A stretch of DNA of 64,000 nucleotides from Bifidobacterium sp. ESL0769 (GTDB lineage Bacteria > Actinomycetota > Actinomycetes > Actinomycetales > Bifidobacteriaceae): assembly GCF_029395495.1 (NCBI RefSeq), contig NZ_CP113918.1, positions 1,178,001 to 1,242,000 of the forward strand, read 5' to 3'. The stretch's first letter is position 1; every line of letters begins with the position of its first letter. The position numbers and the translations under genes are program-made. Below, one piece after another: positions 1-8,878 of this stretch. The notes beneath the pieces were generated by a model. The model worked only from the letters and a program-made list of their open reading frames with translations. It ran no database searches and was not told the origin of the DNA.

Positions 1-1305
1 GCCGATATCATCGAGAAAATCGATATCGGGGGACCGTCTATGATCCGTGGGGCTGCGAAGAACAGTGCCAGCGTGGCCGTCATCACCGATCCCGCTGATT
101 ATGCGTTGACCGCACAGCGTGTGACCGACGGTACCGGATTCTCGGCAGAAGAACGGCATTGGTTGGCCGCCAAAGCGTTCGAAACAACGGCAACTTACGA
201 CGCTACCATTGCCGAATGGACCGGTAGCCACTGGCCGAAGCCGGCAAGCATTGCCGATGGCACCTCTGCAGTCACCCGGGATACAAACAAAGCGGAGGAG
301 AACAAGCAGGCTCAAGAGAGCTCCGAAACCGAGCTATTCCCCGCACATCTGACCCGTACCTGGGACTATGCTCATGGGCTTCGTTATGGCGAAAACCCGC
401 ACCAGCAGGCGAGCCTGTACGTCGATGCGCTGGACCAGACCGGCTTCGCGCATGCCGAACAGCTTGGCGGCAAGCCGATGAGCTACAACAATTACGTCGA
501 CGCCGATGCGGCATGGCGTGCGGTCTGGGATTTCGCGCCGCAGATTGCCGTGGCTGTCTGCAAACACAACAATCCTTGTGGTCTCGCGATTGGCAAGACC
601 GTCGCCGAAGCCCATCTCAAGGCTCACGCCTGCGATCCGATGAGTGCTTACGGCGGGGTCATTGCGGCGAATTCCGCCGTCACTCTTGAAATGGCTCAGA
701 ACGTCCGTCCGATTTTCACCGAAGTCATTGTGGCCCCGGATTACGAGCCTGAGGCGATGGAACTGCTCAAAGCTCACAAAAAGAATCTGCGTATCCTCAA
801 GGTGGCGCAGCGGCCGCATACTAGCATGCAGTTCCGTCAAATCGACGGCGGCATCCTGGCGCAGTCCATCGACCGAATCGACGCCCCTGGCGATAATCCG
901 GCAAATTGGAAACTTGTTTCCGGCGAAGATGCTGATGCCGATACGCTTCATGATCTGGTATTCGCATGGCGTGCGATTCGGTGCGTGAAATCAAACGCTG
1001 TGCTTTTGGCTCACGATGGGGCTACGGTAGGCATCGGCATGGGGCAGGTCAACCGTGTGGATTCCTGCCATCTGGCCGTCGAGCGAGCCAACACGCTTGC
1101 TGATGGCGCGAATCGTTCGAAGGACTCAGTCGCTGCTTCTGATGCGTTCTTCCCGTTCGCCGATGGTGCCGAAGCATTGATTGATGCGGGTGTCAAGGCA
1201 ATTGTGCAACCTGGCGGGTCAATCCGCGATAAGGAAGTGATCGTGGCCGCACAGAAGCGTGGCATCACCATGTATCTGACGGGAACGAGACACTTCTTCC
1301 ACTGA
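1..1305 (+). CDS. purH: Bifunctional AICAR transformylase / IMP cyclohydrolase, 3' part
   Basis: The reading frame is open from the first base of the window, so the 5' end lies outside; about 434 codons are present. PurH performs the last two steps of de novo IMP synthesis: formylation of AICAR by 10-formyl-THF, then ring closure. The visible part is mainly the transformylase domain, including the family signatures [16 protein letters not shown] (its Lys-His pair belongs to the active site), SAYGG and QPGGSIRD near the C-terminus. The end TGTRHFFH is typical of the family. About 85 bp downstream is a strong hairpin terminator. A start at position 40 would cut through a conserved domain and is not credible. 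Identification is firm. Confidence 0.96.
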   Translation, partial: ADIIEKIDIGGPSMIRGAAKNSASVAVITDPADYALTAQRVTDGTGFSAEERHWLAAKAFETTATYDATIAEWTGSHWPKPASIADGTSAVTRDTNKAEENKQAQESSETELFPAHLTRTWDYAHGLRYGENPHQQASLYVDALDQTGFAHAEQLGGKPMSYNNYVDADAAWRAVWDFAPQIAVAVCKHNNPCGLAIGKTVAEAHLKAHACDPMSAYGGVIAANSAVTLEMAQNVRPIFTEVIVAPDYEPEAMELLKAHKKNLRILKVAQRPHTSMQFRQIDGGILAQSIDRIDAPGDNPANWKLVSGEDADADTLHDLVFAWRAIRCVKSNAVLLAHDGATVGIGMGQVNRVDSCHLAVERANTLADGANRSKDSVAASDAFFPFADGAEALIDAGVKAIVQPGGSIRDKEVIVAAQKRGITMYLTGTRHFFH

Positions 1306-1391
1306 GCCGGGTGTAGTGAAGCCCAGCTGAGCTGAGTGGAAACGAATAAAAAACGCGGTTAAGTGTCAGACTATCGATAACTTCATAAACT

Positions 1392-1436
1392 AAAATACCG
1401 GTACGCGGCTAAACTGGCTCACGTACCGGTATTTTT
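1392..1436 (+). terminator. Rho-independent terminator after purH
   Basis: An inverted repeat with 14-bp arms (AAAATACCGGTACG and its complement) around a 16-nt loop ends in a T-run. It lies only about 19 nt before the start of the DUF3017 gene, so it either ends purH transcription or acts as an attenuator for the next gene. Confidence 0.85.
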
Positions 1437-1454
1437 ATCGTAAAAGGAATGACC

Positions 1455-1742
1455 ATGTCCCACAAGCATCCGTATGTCTCCGAGAAAAACGAAGGCAAAC
1501 CGCTGTTCGAATGGGGAGTGCTGGGTCTGGTCATTGTTGCCGCAGTATTGGCAGGCCTCGGACATACAATGGCCGCCACAGCGGTATTCGCTGCGACGGC
1601 CATTATCACGGGACTTATCAGATTGATCTTGAAAGACCGAAGCCCTTGGAAAATCCGTTCAGTCGGATTCGACGCCTTTATGGGCATCGCCTTGGGAATC
1701 GGACTGCTGGTTGTTTACTTCAGCATTCGGCTGATGATGTAA
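1455..1742 (+). CDS. DUF3017-type small membrane protein
   Basis: This is a 95-residue protein of unknown function with three hydrophobic segments (about residues 20-40, 42-60 and 72-92) and a charged N-terminus. It resembles the actinobacterial DUF3017 family, often found beside purine or folate genes. An ATG at 1449 is in frame, but the Shine-Dalgarno AAAGGA (1443-1448) directly abuts it; the ATG at 1455 has normal spacing and is preferred. The gene follows purH and its terminator and converges with the aquaporin gene. Family assignment is from overall appearance; function is unknown. Confidence 0.75.
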   Translation: MSHKHPYVSEKNEGKPLFEWGVLGLVIVAAVLAGLGHTMAATAVFAATAIITGLIRLILKDRSPWKIRSVGFDAFMGIALGIGLLVVYFSIRLMM

Positions 1743-1744
1743 AC

Positions 1745-1761
1745 AACGCTTTTCAAGCGTT
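1745..1761. terminator. Short hairpin between convergent genes
   Basis: AACGCTT and AAGCGTT form a 7-bp stem with a 3-nt loop between the stop codons of the convergent DUF3017 and aquaporin genes. There is no T-run on either strand, so termination by it is only a possibility. Confidence 0.35.
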
Positions 1762-1775
1762 ATCAGTCAATCCGA

Positions 1776-2801
1776 TTAGTCTTTGGTTTCACTGAAATTG
1801 ATGCTTTCGATGGTTGCGTCATTTGCGTCATTGTCGGTAGCATCCTGAGTAGCTGAATCCTCAGTCTTGTTTGAATCGCCAAGGAATGGCATTTGGAAAT
1901 CAGCGGACTGCTCAGAAGATTCAGATTCCGCGTCCTCAACTTCACTCTTGGAATCGTTGTCGTCCTTCTCCCAGTCAGCGGTGACGTCAAGAGCTTCAAC
2001 GTCTTCCTCATGCTTGCTGGAAAGCATTTGCGCGACGATGGCGACGATGGCGACGACGGCCGCGGCGAGAATCGAGCAGATCCAGAAGATCAGGAGCTGC
2101 TTCAACGGGTTTACGGCAAGACCCGCGTTGTTGGCAAAGATGGCGATGCCGGTGGCACGTGCAGGGTTGAGCGAGGCGCCGGTAATCGGATAGGTGAAGG
2201 TGACACCGAGTGCGTATGCAACGCCCATGATAGCCGCCGCGTTCTTAGTGGCCTTACCGTCATCATCAATAGCACGCAGCGAAGCCGCTACCACGATGAC
2301 CGTGGCGAGGACCTCGACGATAATCGCGAAGAAAATGCCGAAACTCACGCCGGCCTGTTGCAACTGTGCGGAGGAAATGGAACCCTGATCATAGCCGTTG
2401 ACCGCATTCGCGAACCACATCTTGGCCGGCGCAGCCTTGGAAGTCGGCAATACGAACTTGACTATTGCACCGGCTCCGATGCCGCCAAGAACCTGGGCGA
2501 TGATGTAGCAAAGGCCATTGATGAAATTGGTCTTGCCGGTCAGCATTGCCGCCAACGTCACTGCCGGGTTGAATTGGCCACCTGAGAACTTGCCGAAGAT
2601 GAAGGTCATGGCAGCGTAGGCCAGGCCCGTGGCTGCGGCGATTAGAATCGCGCTGGGGCCATAGAGCGATGGGCTCAACGCAGAAACGAGATAAATAGCA
2701 AGAAAAATCAGGAAGCTGCCGACGAGCTCGCCCAAAATACCCGAAATCGAAATGGATTTCCCGCTCGTACTGCCTGTGTGTTGTGCTTTTTGTTCCGTCA
2801 T
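1776..2801 (-). CDS. MIP-family channel (aquaporin / glycerol facilitator type)
   Basis: The protein (341 aa) has about six membrane helices in its first 260 residues and the two hallmark NPA motifs, FNPAVT at about residue 78 and LNPAR at about 212, the latter with the selectivity-filter arginine. It should conduct water or small neutral solutes such as glycerol across the cytoplasmic membrane. A long acidic Ser/Asp/Glu-rich cytoplasmic tail (about residues 263-341) is unusual for bacterial aquaporins. The start is the ATG at 2801, preceded by AAAGGAATAATTG; a TTG lies one codon upstream. The gene is monocistronic and divergent from the pseudouridine synthase. Water versus glycerol specificity cannot be decided by eye. 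Confidence 0.9.
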   Translation of the reverse strand: MTEQKAQHTGSTSGKSISISGILGELVGSFLIFLAIYLVSALSPSLYGPSAILIAAATGLAYAAMTFIFGKFSGGQFNPAVTLAAMLTGKTNFINGLCYIIAQVLGGIGAGAIVKFVLPTSKAAPAKMWFANAVNGYDQGSISSAQLQQAGVSFGIFFAIIVEVLATVIVVAASLRAIDDDGKATKNAAAIMGVAYALGVTFTYPITGASLNPARATGIAIFANNAGLAVNPLKQLLIFWICSILAAAVVAIVAIVAQMLSSKHEEDVEALDVTADWEKDDNDSKSEVEDAESESSEQSADFQMPFLGDSNKTEDSATQDATDNDANDATIESINFSETKD

Positions 2802-2985
2802 CAATTATTCCTTTTTATATATGAATTGACGCCATACAACACAATATGATAGCAAGAGGGCGGTAATTACTGTATACTGGTTTCTAGTTGTGTTCACGTA
2901 GAAAGTATTACGTAGATACGCAGCGAATTCAGTACGCGACGAAACGTTGTATGAGAACGCTTCGCAAGGCCACGTTGGGAGAACG

Positions 2986-3762
2986 ATGCCACACGCATAT
3001 TCACACGCCGAGAAGGCGCATCACGAAAATTACGATGAAGGGATTCGCCTTCAAAAACTCTTGGCGCAGGCCGGTTTCGGCTCGAGGCGCAAGTGTGAGG
3101 AAATCATCACCGAAGGCCGAGTGGAGGTTGATGGGGAACTGGTGACTGAGCTCGGCACCCGTGTCGATCCTTCGAGTCAGCAGATTCGCGTTGACGGGTC
3201 AAGAATTCGGCTCAACAACAAGCACATCACTCTGGCGCTCAACAAGCCCAAGAAGGTGCTCTCCACCATGGACGATCCGAAGGGGCGCTATACGCTCCGC
3301 GACATCGTCGGCGACAAATACGAGCGCATTTTCCATATGGGACGCCTGGATTACGAAACCGAAGGCCTCATCTTGATGACCAACGACGGCGAGCTCAGCC
3401 AGCACGTCATGCACCCGCGTTACGAGGTCAAGAAGACCTACGTCGCCACGCTTGACGGACGCATCAGCGGCAACATCTGCCGGCGTCTGGTCACCCAAGG
3501 CGTCAATTTGGACGACGGGCTTATCCGTCTCGACCATTGCGCCATCATCGATTCCTCGCGCGACCAGACCATCGTTAAGGTCGTGCTGCACTCGGGCAAG
3601 AACCGCATCGTCCGCCGCATCTTTGGCGCCGTCGGTTTCCCGGTGCGTAGGCTCGTACGTACGCAGATCGGGCCCATCAAGCTCGGCGATCTGAAGCCGG
3701 GGTCGTACCGCGTGCTTTCGCAGACGGAAGTCCGTTCGCTCTCCAAGGAGGTTGGTCTGTGA
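2986..3762 (+). CDS. rluB: 23S rRNA pseudouridine synthase, RluB/RsuA family
   Basis: The protein (258 aa) has an N-terminal S4 RNA-binding domain ([20 protein letters not shown], about residues 18-37) followed by a pseudouridine synthase domain. The catalytic aspartate lies in [10 protein letters not shown], and KKTY, GKNR and RRLVR motifs are present. It probably isomerises a uridine in helix 89 of 23S rRNA. The start is set at ATG 2986, with GGAG 5 nt upstream; a TTG at 2947 is in frame but lacks a good ribosome site. The stop codon overlaps the GTG start of cmk-der (GTGA, 3759-3762), indicating translational coupling. This gene pair is common in Actinobacteria. Confidence 0.9.
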   Translation: MPHAYSHAEKAHHENYDEGIRLQKLLAQAGFGSRRKCEEIITEGRVEVDGELVTELGTRVDPSSQQIRVDGSRIRLNNKHITLALNKPKKVLSTMDDPKGRYTLRDIVGDKYERIFHMGRLDYETEGLILMTNDGELSQHVMHPRYEVKKTYVATLDGRISGNICRRLVTQGVNLDDGLIRLDHCAIIDSSRDQTIVKVVLHSGKNRIVRRIFGAVGFPVRRLVRTQIGPIKLGDLKPGSYRVLSQTEVRSLSKEVGL

Positions 3763-5894
3763 TACGAGTAGCCATTGACGGGCCTGCGGGAGTGGGCAAA
3801 TCATCGACTTCCAAGGCGCTGGCCAAATATTTCGGCTATGCCTACCTCGACACCGGCGCCATGTACCGCGCTGCGGCTTGGTGGTGCCTCAAACAGGGTG
3901 CTGATTTGGATGCTGACGTAGTTGACGAGCAGGTCATCACTGAAATGGTGGGGGACCTGTTCACCGGCGACCATTTCGATATCGGGGTTGATCCTGATGA
4001 CCCGAAGGTTCTGGTTGACGGCGAGGACATCAGCGAGGCGATTCGCGATTCGAACGTCTCCTCACACGTCTCGAAGGTCTCGAATATCGTGCCGGTACGG
4101 CATCTGCTGATTGCCGCGCAACGGGCGTATATCAACCGTGAGGCTTCTGTCGATTCATTCTCGAAGGGTGCCGGAATCGTTGCCGAAGGACGCGACATCA
4201 CCACTGTCGTTGCTCCGAATTCGGAAGTGCGTGTACTTTTGACTGCGCGCCCGGAAGTGCGTCAGACGCGGCGTACCGGGCAGTCTGCTGCGGGCGCTGG
4301 CGTTGGTGCAGATAACGTCATCGCCCGCGACAAGGCCGATTCCAAGGCTACCAGCTTCCTTGAAGCGGCCGATGGCGTAACGACTGTCGACAACTCTGAT
4401 TTGACGTTTGAACAGACGCTTGACAAGCTTATTGCATTGGTCGATGCGGCCGTTGAGGAGCAGTCATATAAGCAGTACGCCGCGAACCTTGAAGGTTACG
4501 ACCTTGACGAGGAAGACGAGGCGCTGCTTGCCGGCGAAACGGTTGACGGCGATACCGCTGCTAAGCAGAAGGCCGTTGGCGTGCTTGCGGTGGTCGGAAG
4601 GCCTAACGTCGGCAAATCGACACTGGTCAACCGTATTCTCGGCCGTCGCGCGGCCGTCGTGGAAGACACTCCCGGCGTGACCCGCGACCGCGTAAGCTAC
4701 GACGCCGAATGGGCCGGAACCGACTTCAAGCTGGTCGATACCGGCGGTTGGGAAACCGATGTCGAAGGCATCGAATCCGCCATTGCTTCGCAGGCGCAGG
4801 TGGCTGTGGGTCTTTCCGACGCCGTGGTATTGGTGGTCGATGGACAAGTTGGTATTACATCTACCGACGAGCGAATCGTCAAGATGCTCCGAGAAAGCGG
4901 CAAACCGGTCGTGCTGGCCGTCAACAAGATCGATGACGGTTCCAACGAATACCTGGCTGCCGATTTCTGGAAGCTTGGTCTGGGCGAGCCTTACGGCATT
5001 TCCGCAATGCACGGCAGGGGAGTGGGCGACCTGCTCGACGTGGCTGTGGATACGCTCAAAAAAGCCAAGAAGACCTCCGGATTCCTGACGCCCACCAATC
5101 TGCGTCGCGTTGCCCTGATCGGCAAGCCGAACGTGGGCAAGTCCTCGTTGCTCAATGAACTGGCACATGAGGAACGCAGCGTCGTCAATGATTTGGCCGG
5201 AACCACGCGAGATCCGGTCGACGAGATCATTCGCATCGGCGACGAGGACTGGCTCTTCATCGATACCGCCGGCATCAAGCGTCGTCTGCACAAGCTTTCC
5301 GGCGCCGAATACTATTCGTCGCTGCGCACGCAGGCAGCCATCGAACGTTCCGAGCTTGCGCTGGTGCTGTTTGACGCTTCACAGCCGATTTCCGACCAGG
5401 ACTTGAAGGTGATGAGTCAGGCCGTTGATGCCGGACGCGCCATCGTGCTGGTGTTCAACAAGTGGGACCTGATGGACGACTTCGACCGCCAACGCCTCGA
5501 ACGCCTGTGGCAGACCGAATTCGACCAGGTCACCTGGGCTCAGCGTGTCAACCTCTCCGCCAAGACCGGCTGGCACACCAACCGTCTGCTGTCGGCAATG
5601 AACACTGCGTTGGATTCGTGGGACAAGCGCATACCGACCGGCAAACTCAACTCTTTCCTCGGCCGCATCCAGTCCGCCCACCCGCACCCGTTGCGCGGCG
5701 GCAAGCAGCCTCGCATCCTGTTTGCGACCCAGGCCTCGACGCGTCCGCCGCGTTTCGTCATCTTCGCCACGGGCTTCCTCGAACACGGCTACCGCCGCTA
5801 CATCGAGCGCCAGCTGCGTGAGGAATTCGGCTTCGAAGGCACCCCGATCCAGATCTCGGTGCACATCCGCGAGCGCAAGTCGAAGAAGAAGTAA
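3759..5894 (+). CDS. cmk-der: Fused cytidylate kinase - ribosome-assembly GTPase Der
   Basis: This single 711-residue polypeptide carries two normally separate enzymes. Residues 1-230 are CMP/dCMP kinase, with the P-loop [18 protein letters not shown] and GRDITT motifs. After an acidic linker, residues from about 275 are Der (EngA) with two GTPase domains: the first G1 is GRPNVGKS at about 280 with DTPGVTRD and NKID, the second is GKPNVGKS at about 453 with NKWD. A C-terminal KH-like domain follows, ending in a Lys-rich tail. It therefore couples pyrimidine nucleotide supply and 50S maturation genes in one ORF. The start is GTG, overlapping the upstream stop. The fusion is known from bifidobacterial annotations, and I see no frameshift at the junction. 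Confidence 0.95.
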   Translation: MIRVAIDGPAGVGKSSTSKALAKYFGYAYLDTGAMYRAAAWWCLKQGADLDADVVDEQVITEMVGDLFTGDHFDIGVDPDDPKVLVDGEDISEAIRDSNVSSHVSKVSNIVPVRHLLIAAQRAYINREASVDSFSKGAGIVAEGRDITTVVAPNSEVRVLLTARPEVRQTRRTGQSAAGAGVGADNVIARDKADSKATSFLEAADGVTTVDNSDLTFEQTLDKLIALVDAAVEEQSYKQYAANLEGYDLDEEDEALLAGETVDGDTAAKQKAVGVLAVVGRPNVGKSTLVNRILGRRAAVVEDTPGVTRDRVSYDAEWAGTDFKLVDTGGWETDVEGIESAIASQAQVAVGLSDAVVLVVDGQVGITSTDERIVKMLRESGKPVVLAVNKIDDGSNEYLAADFWKLGLGEPYGISAMHGRGVGDLLDVAVDTLKKAKKTSGFLTPTNLRRVALIGKPNVGKSSLLNELAHEERSVVNDLAGTTRDPVDEIIRIGDEDWLFIDTAGIKRRLHKLSGAEYYSSLRTQAAIERSELALVLFDASQPISDQDLKVMSQAVDAGRAIVLVFNKWDLMDDFDRQRLERLWQTEFDQVTWAQRVNLSAKTGWHTNRLLSAMNTALDSWDKRIPTGKLNSFLGRIQSAHPHPLRGGKQPRILFATQASTRPPRFVIFATGFLEHGYRRYIERQLREEFGFEGTPIQISVHIRERKSKKK

Positions 5895-5911
5895 CGACTG
5901 TTGACGTTAAG

Positions 5912-5955
5912 AATGTGGGTCGTGAGTTTGTTGTGAGCTCGCGACCCACATTTTT
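5912..5955 (+). terminator. Rho-independent terminator after cmk-der
   Basis: AATGTGGGTCG pairs with CGACCCACATT around a short loop and is followed by TTTTT. It lies 18 nt after the stop codon. Confidence 0.9.
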
Positions 5956-6266
5956 ATACGCGACTCATATTTTATAGTTGAATGTGAGACCACATCCTTA
6001 TTGTTGAATCTGTATCGGTCGCCCTTATTAAGATTTGTCTTCAGTGAAAGATGCAGATTGTGCTTTTACGATTTTGCTGAGGTTCGTGGTTTTGTGCTTA
6101 TTCACAGAATTCAGCTTGTTATTACTTCTCCGGTGTCCGACATTTCTGACTTATTATTTCGAGCTTCTGCCTGTGCAACTCAGGCCCCTATATTCTTTGC
6201 GCCACGCCGATAGTAGTGGCACTGCCACATTTGTGCTAAACTTCTTTCTCGGTGCTTTGCACTGTT
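5956..6266. other. Intergenic stretch upstream of tRNA-Pro
   Basis: I find no gene with a convincing start or codon pattern in this 311-bp stretch. It must contain the promoter for tRNA-Pro; a TAAACT about 30 bp upstream of the tRNA could be its -10 element, but this is only a guess. Confidence 0.4.
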
Positions 6267-6340
<74 letters not shown>

Positions 6341-6350
6341 CGAATATCGT

Positions 6351-6393
6351 CGGAATTCCAACCTTTTGAAGGTTCAGGATTCCGGCGTTTTTC
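6351..6393 (+). terminator. Terminator after tRNA-Pro
   Basis: CGGAATTCCAACCTT and AAGGTTCAGGATTCCG form a long, slightly imperfect stem around TTG, followed by a T-run. Confidence 0.85.
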
Positions 6394-6400
6394 ATAACCG

Positions 6401-6458
6401 GTCAACATTAGTCAACATTGCCGCAGATACTCCCCAACAGTCAACATACAGTCAACAT
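6401..6458 (+). repeat. Four GTCAACAT repeats, possible integrase arm sites
   Basis: GTCAACAT occurs at 6401, 6411, 6440 and 6451. Spacing is 10 and 11 bp inside the pairs and 29 bp between them. Short direct repeats on one DNA face next to a tRNA 3' end resemble arm-type sites for tyrosine integrases. No integrase gene survives nearby, so this would be an attachment-site scar. Confidence 0.5.
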
Positions 6459-6461
6459 CAA

Positions 6462-6576
6462 AAGTCAGTCCGCAAGATCCTCGGCACGCACCCTCGGCAC
6501 ACCCGAGACATACGGCACCGGCATCGACTGGAACGAATTCCACACCGCCACCAGATACCCCAACCAGACCTACTAG
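6462..6576 (+). pseudogene. Possible C-terminal gene fragment
   Basis: One frame reads about 38 codons with protein-like composition, ending TPETYGTGIDWNEFHTATRY and six more residues before a TAG. There is no start codon with a ribosome site, and the sequence ends 46 bp before the IS1249-type element. It looks like the tail of a lost gene from an integrated element. I do not recognise the family, and chance is possible. Confidence 0.25.
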
Positions 6577-6622
6577 AAAACCAAACCGCCAGACACACAA
6601 TTTGGCCTATATCCCTAAGTTC

Positions 6623-8023
6623 GGGTTAAGTAAACAAAAGTGTGTCTTATTCTGTCCGGATGGTGGTCATGCCGAGTATCCGGCCCATCCGTGTCTGATG
6701 CCGAAGCCTGATTCGTAGGCATCGACGGCGGGGTCGTCGGGGGCCGGCTGTTGCACGGAGCGCCGGTCGAGTCCGGGAAGGGCGATGCCGTGGCCGGTAT
6801 CCCTGTGTTTCGGTTTTCTTTTCCGGAGCGCGTTTTTGGCGAGCCGTTCGGGTTCGGGGTCTTGGGTTCTCATGTAGAGGAGCCATTCGCAGACGCGTCT
6901 GGCGTGCTGCGGGCTGAGGCCGTTGTGGCGTCGCATGGCGTCCTTGACCGGCTTGTTGGTGCCGCCCTCGAGCATGTTCGTGTTCCACGCGACCGGCCCT
7001 CCGGCGGTCAGTTCGGGGTCGAGCCAGGTGAAGAGCATGCCGGCGGCGTTGAGCCTGGCGAGCCGGTGGTAGGCGTCGCGGGCCTTCTGGTGGGTGTACC
7101 AGGTGCGGCGGAACCCGGTGTCGGGATCGGTGGCCACGGTCCGCTCGTCCAGCCATTCCCTGTTCTCCCCGTACCATTCCTGCAGGTCGGCCATCCACTG
7201 CCGCGCCTGTTCGGGGGTGCCGCAGCGTTCCGCGTTCACGAGCCGTCTGGCCAGTTTGTAGAGCGCCTTGCCGGGTGCGGTGCGCGGTCTGGAGGTCAGG
7301 TCGCGCCTGGTGTTCCGCAGCACGTGCACCAGGCAGCGCTGGACCCTCATGCCCGGCCAGCGCGCGCCGATGGCCGCGAGGCAGCCGACGCCGCCGTCGC
7401 AGACCACGACGTCCGGCCGTGGGATGCGGCGGAACAGGGCCAGCCAGGCGGCCTTCTTCTCGGTGTCGCACCACTGGAACGCCAGCGGCCTGCCGTCTTC
7501 GGCGTCGACGGCCACGAGCAGGCACCAGCCGTTCAGGTACGTGCCGTCCACCTCCACGCAATGCGCCTTCCCGGGCTTCGGGAGGACAGGCCTGATGCCC
7601 CAGCACCAGGCGGTGCGTTTCGCGAACCCCTGACGGGTGGTGACCCCGATCGCCCGGGCGGCCTGCAGGACGTCCGTTTTGCCCAGCACCCAGCCCAGCC
7701 ATGCCCGGAACTCGGCCAGGCGCTTGGCACCCGGCCTCGCGGCGATGCCGCTCGCCGAGCACGCGTCGCACCTCCAGCGCCGCCGCCCCGCCTTCGTGTA
7801 TCCGTTCCCGCGCATCGGCAGCCCGCACAGCGGGCAGCGCCTCGCCCTCGATGATCTCCTCCTGGCCATACCGCCATGCAACAGCCAGCACACAACCGCG
7901 CGAAAGTCAAGCCGGGAGACGAAAGACCGGTGTTCAACGCCACAAACGTTAAACACAGGCCCGCACGCCTACTCCCGCAACGTCAAACCCCGAAAATAAG
8001 ACACACTTTTGTTTACTTAACCC
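6623..8023 (-). mobile_element. Complete IS1249-type insertion sequence (IS256 group)
   Basis: The element is 1401 bp with perfect 28-bp terminal inverted repeats (6623-6650 and 7996-8023, starting GGGTTAAGTAAAC). It carries one transposase gene on the minus strand. The flanks CTAAGTTC (left) and TAAAGTTC (right) match at 6 of 8 positions, consistent with a decayed 8-bp target duplication or with chance. GC content is far higher than in the AT-rich DNA to its right, so arrival is probably recent. Confidence 0.9.
6667..7869 (-). CDS. IS1249-type transposase
   Basis: This transposase of about 400 residues begins MARRRSS. A zinc-finger-like N-terminus (CPLCG and CDAC pairs, residues about 11-50) precedes the catalytic core. 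Candidate DDE residues are D in VEVDGTYLNG, D in VVCDGG and E in NTNMLEGGTNK. The LNG, RCLVHV and WYTHQKARD blocks fit the IS1249 lineage of the IS256 group. The frame is open up to 7956, but the ATG at 7869 begins at the usual family N-terminus. It fills almost the whole element and appears intact. A decayed relative at 15042-16150 shares the C-terminal ESGFGIRHG motif. Confidence 0.9.
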   Translation of the reverse strand: MARRRSSRARRCPLCGLPMRGNGYTKAGRRRWRCDACSASGIAARPGAKRLAEFRAWLGWVLGKTDVLQAARAIGVTTRQGFAKRTAWCWGIRPVLPKPGKAHCVEVDGTYLNGWCLLVAVDAEDGRPLAFQWCDTEKKAAWLALFRRIPRPDVVVCDGGVGCLAAIGARWPGMRVQRCLVHVLRNTRRDLTSRPRTAPGKALYKLARRLVNAERCGTPEQARQWMADLQEWYGENREWLDERTVATDPDTGFRRTWYTHQKARDAYHRLARLNAAGMLFTWLDPELTAGGPVAWNTNMLEGGTNKPVKDAMRRHNGLSPQHARRVCEWLLYMRTQDPEPERLAKNALRKRKPKHRDTGHGIALPGLDRRSVQQPAPDDPAVDAYESGFGIRHGWAGYSA

Positions 8024-8878
8024 TAAAGTTCTCATGCCTAAGCTGGCTGGCGCTTCAGTGTCTTCAAATCGTCGTTGTTGGCGATATTAGATTGTCATAA
8101 GTGTTTTGCAGATAGTGGATGTGTGCATGTCCTCACCGTCCATACCGTGGAACCGAAGAGCCTGATACTGATGCGGTTGCGCCAGATGATAGGGAGTAAG
8201 GTGGGGCCTTCTGAGTCGCGTTACGCGATGAGGATGCGGCGCTGTTCGTGGTATCTGAGGGTGGAGCGGGCAGGCGATGAGCCACGAGATGTTGCCGGTG
8301 CGCAGGATTGCTTCGTCCGTTTCTTCTATCATACGATGTTGTGGGTGTGTCATCGTTTGTGTAGAACCAAGGTTTTTATAACCTGCTCGTAGTGCTTATA
8401 AGCGCAGACGCATCCGATTAGAAAAGAACATATAGAGGTTTGAGGCTTGAGAAAAGGTTCACATGTGCCAGCGGCATCGACGGCTTCAGGTGACGGAAAG
8501 TGGTCGACTCGTTGAGCGGCATGCGCACATTTGTGTGCCGCTGAACCATTGTGTGGGGTGTTGCGCAGGGCCCAAATTCAGCAGCAGTATGAGAGGTCGT
8601 GACTTCGACTTAACAGCTGGTACAATGCTGAACTCGACAACACATGGAGATTACTATCGTCATGGAGATGTAAGCGCTATCATGGGTCAGACATTGGCGA
8701 AGCTGTCTACGTTCGCGTTCGTGTTCCTGTATGACTTTGTCTGGGCAGAGATATAACGTGCTAGTTCGGCCAGATAGTCGTAGTACAGCGTTTAAGATAA
8801 TTCGGTAGGGCAACCTTTTTTTCATGGGCCCAATTACAGATTTCCCCAAAAGTCGGGGAGATGATGTTCATCTGCCGT
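8024..8878. other. No convincing gene; probable decayed DNA
   Basis: Between the IS and the first orphan membrane protein there are only short open frames on both strands (for example 8463-8756 plus and 8087-8353 minus). None has a ribosome site and family-like sequence together. The composition is mixed. I read it as degraded accessory DNA but cannot name the source. Confidence 0.4.

Noticed and set aside
7275..7854. Long plus-strand frames opposite the IS1249-type transposase
   Set aside because: They are antisense shadows in very GC-rich DNA with Arg/Ala/Pro-heavy translations and no family features.
8463..8756. Plus-strand frame of 97 codons
   Set aside because: No ribosome site, no recognisable domain, and it lies in apparently decayed DNA.
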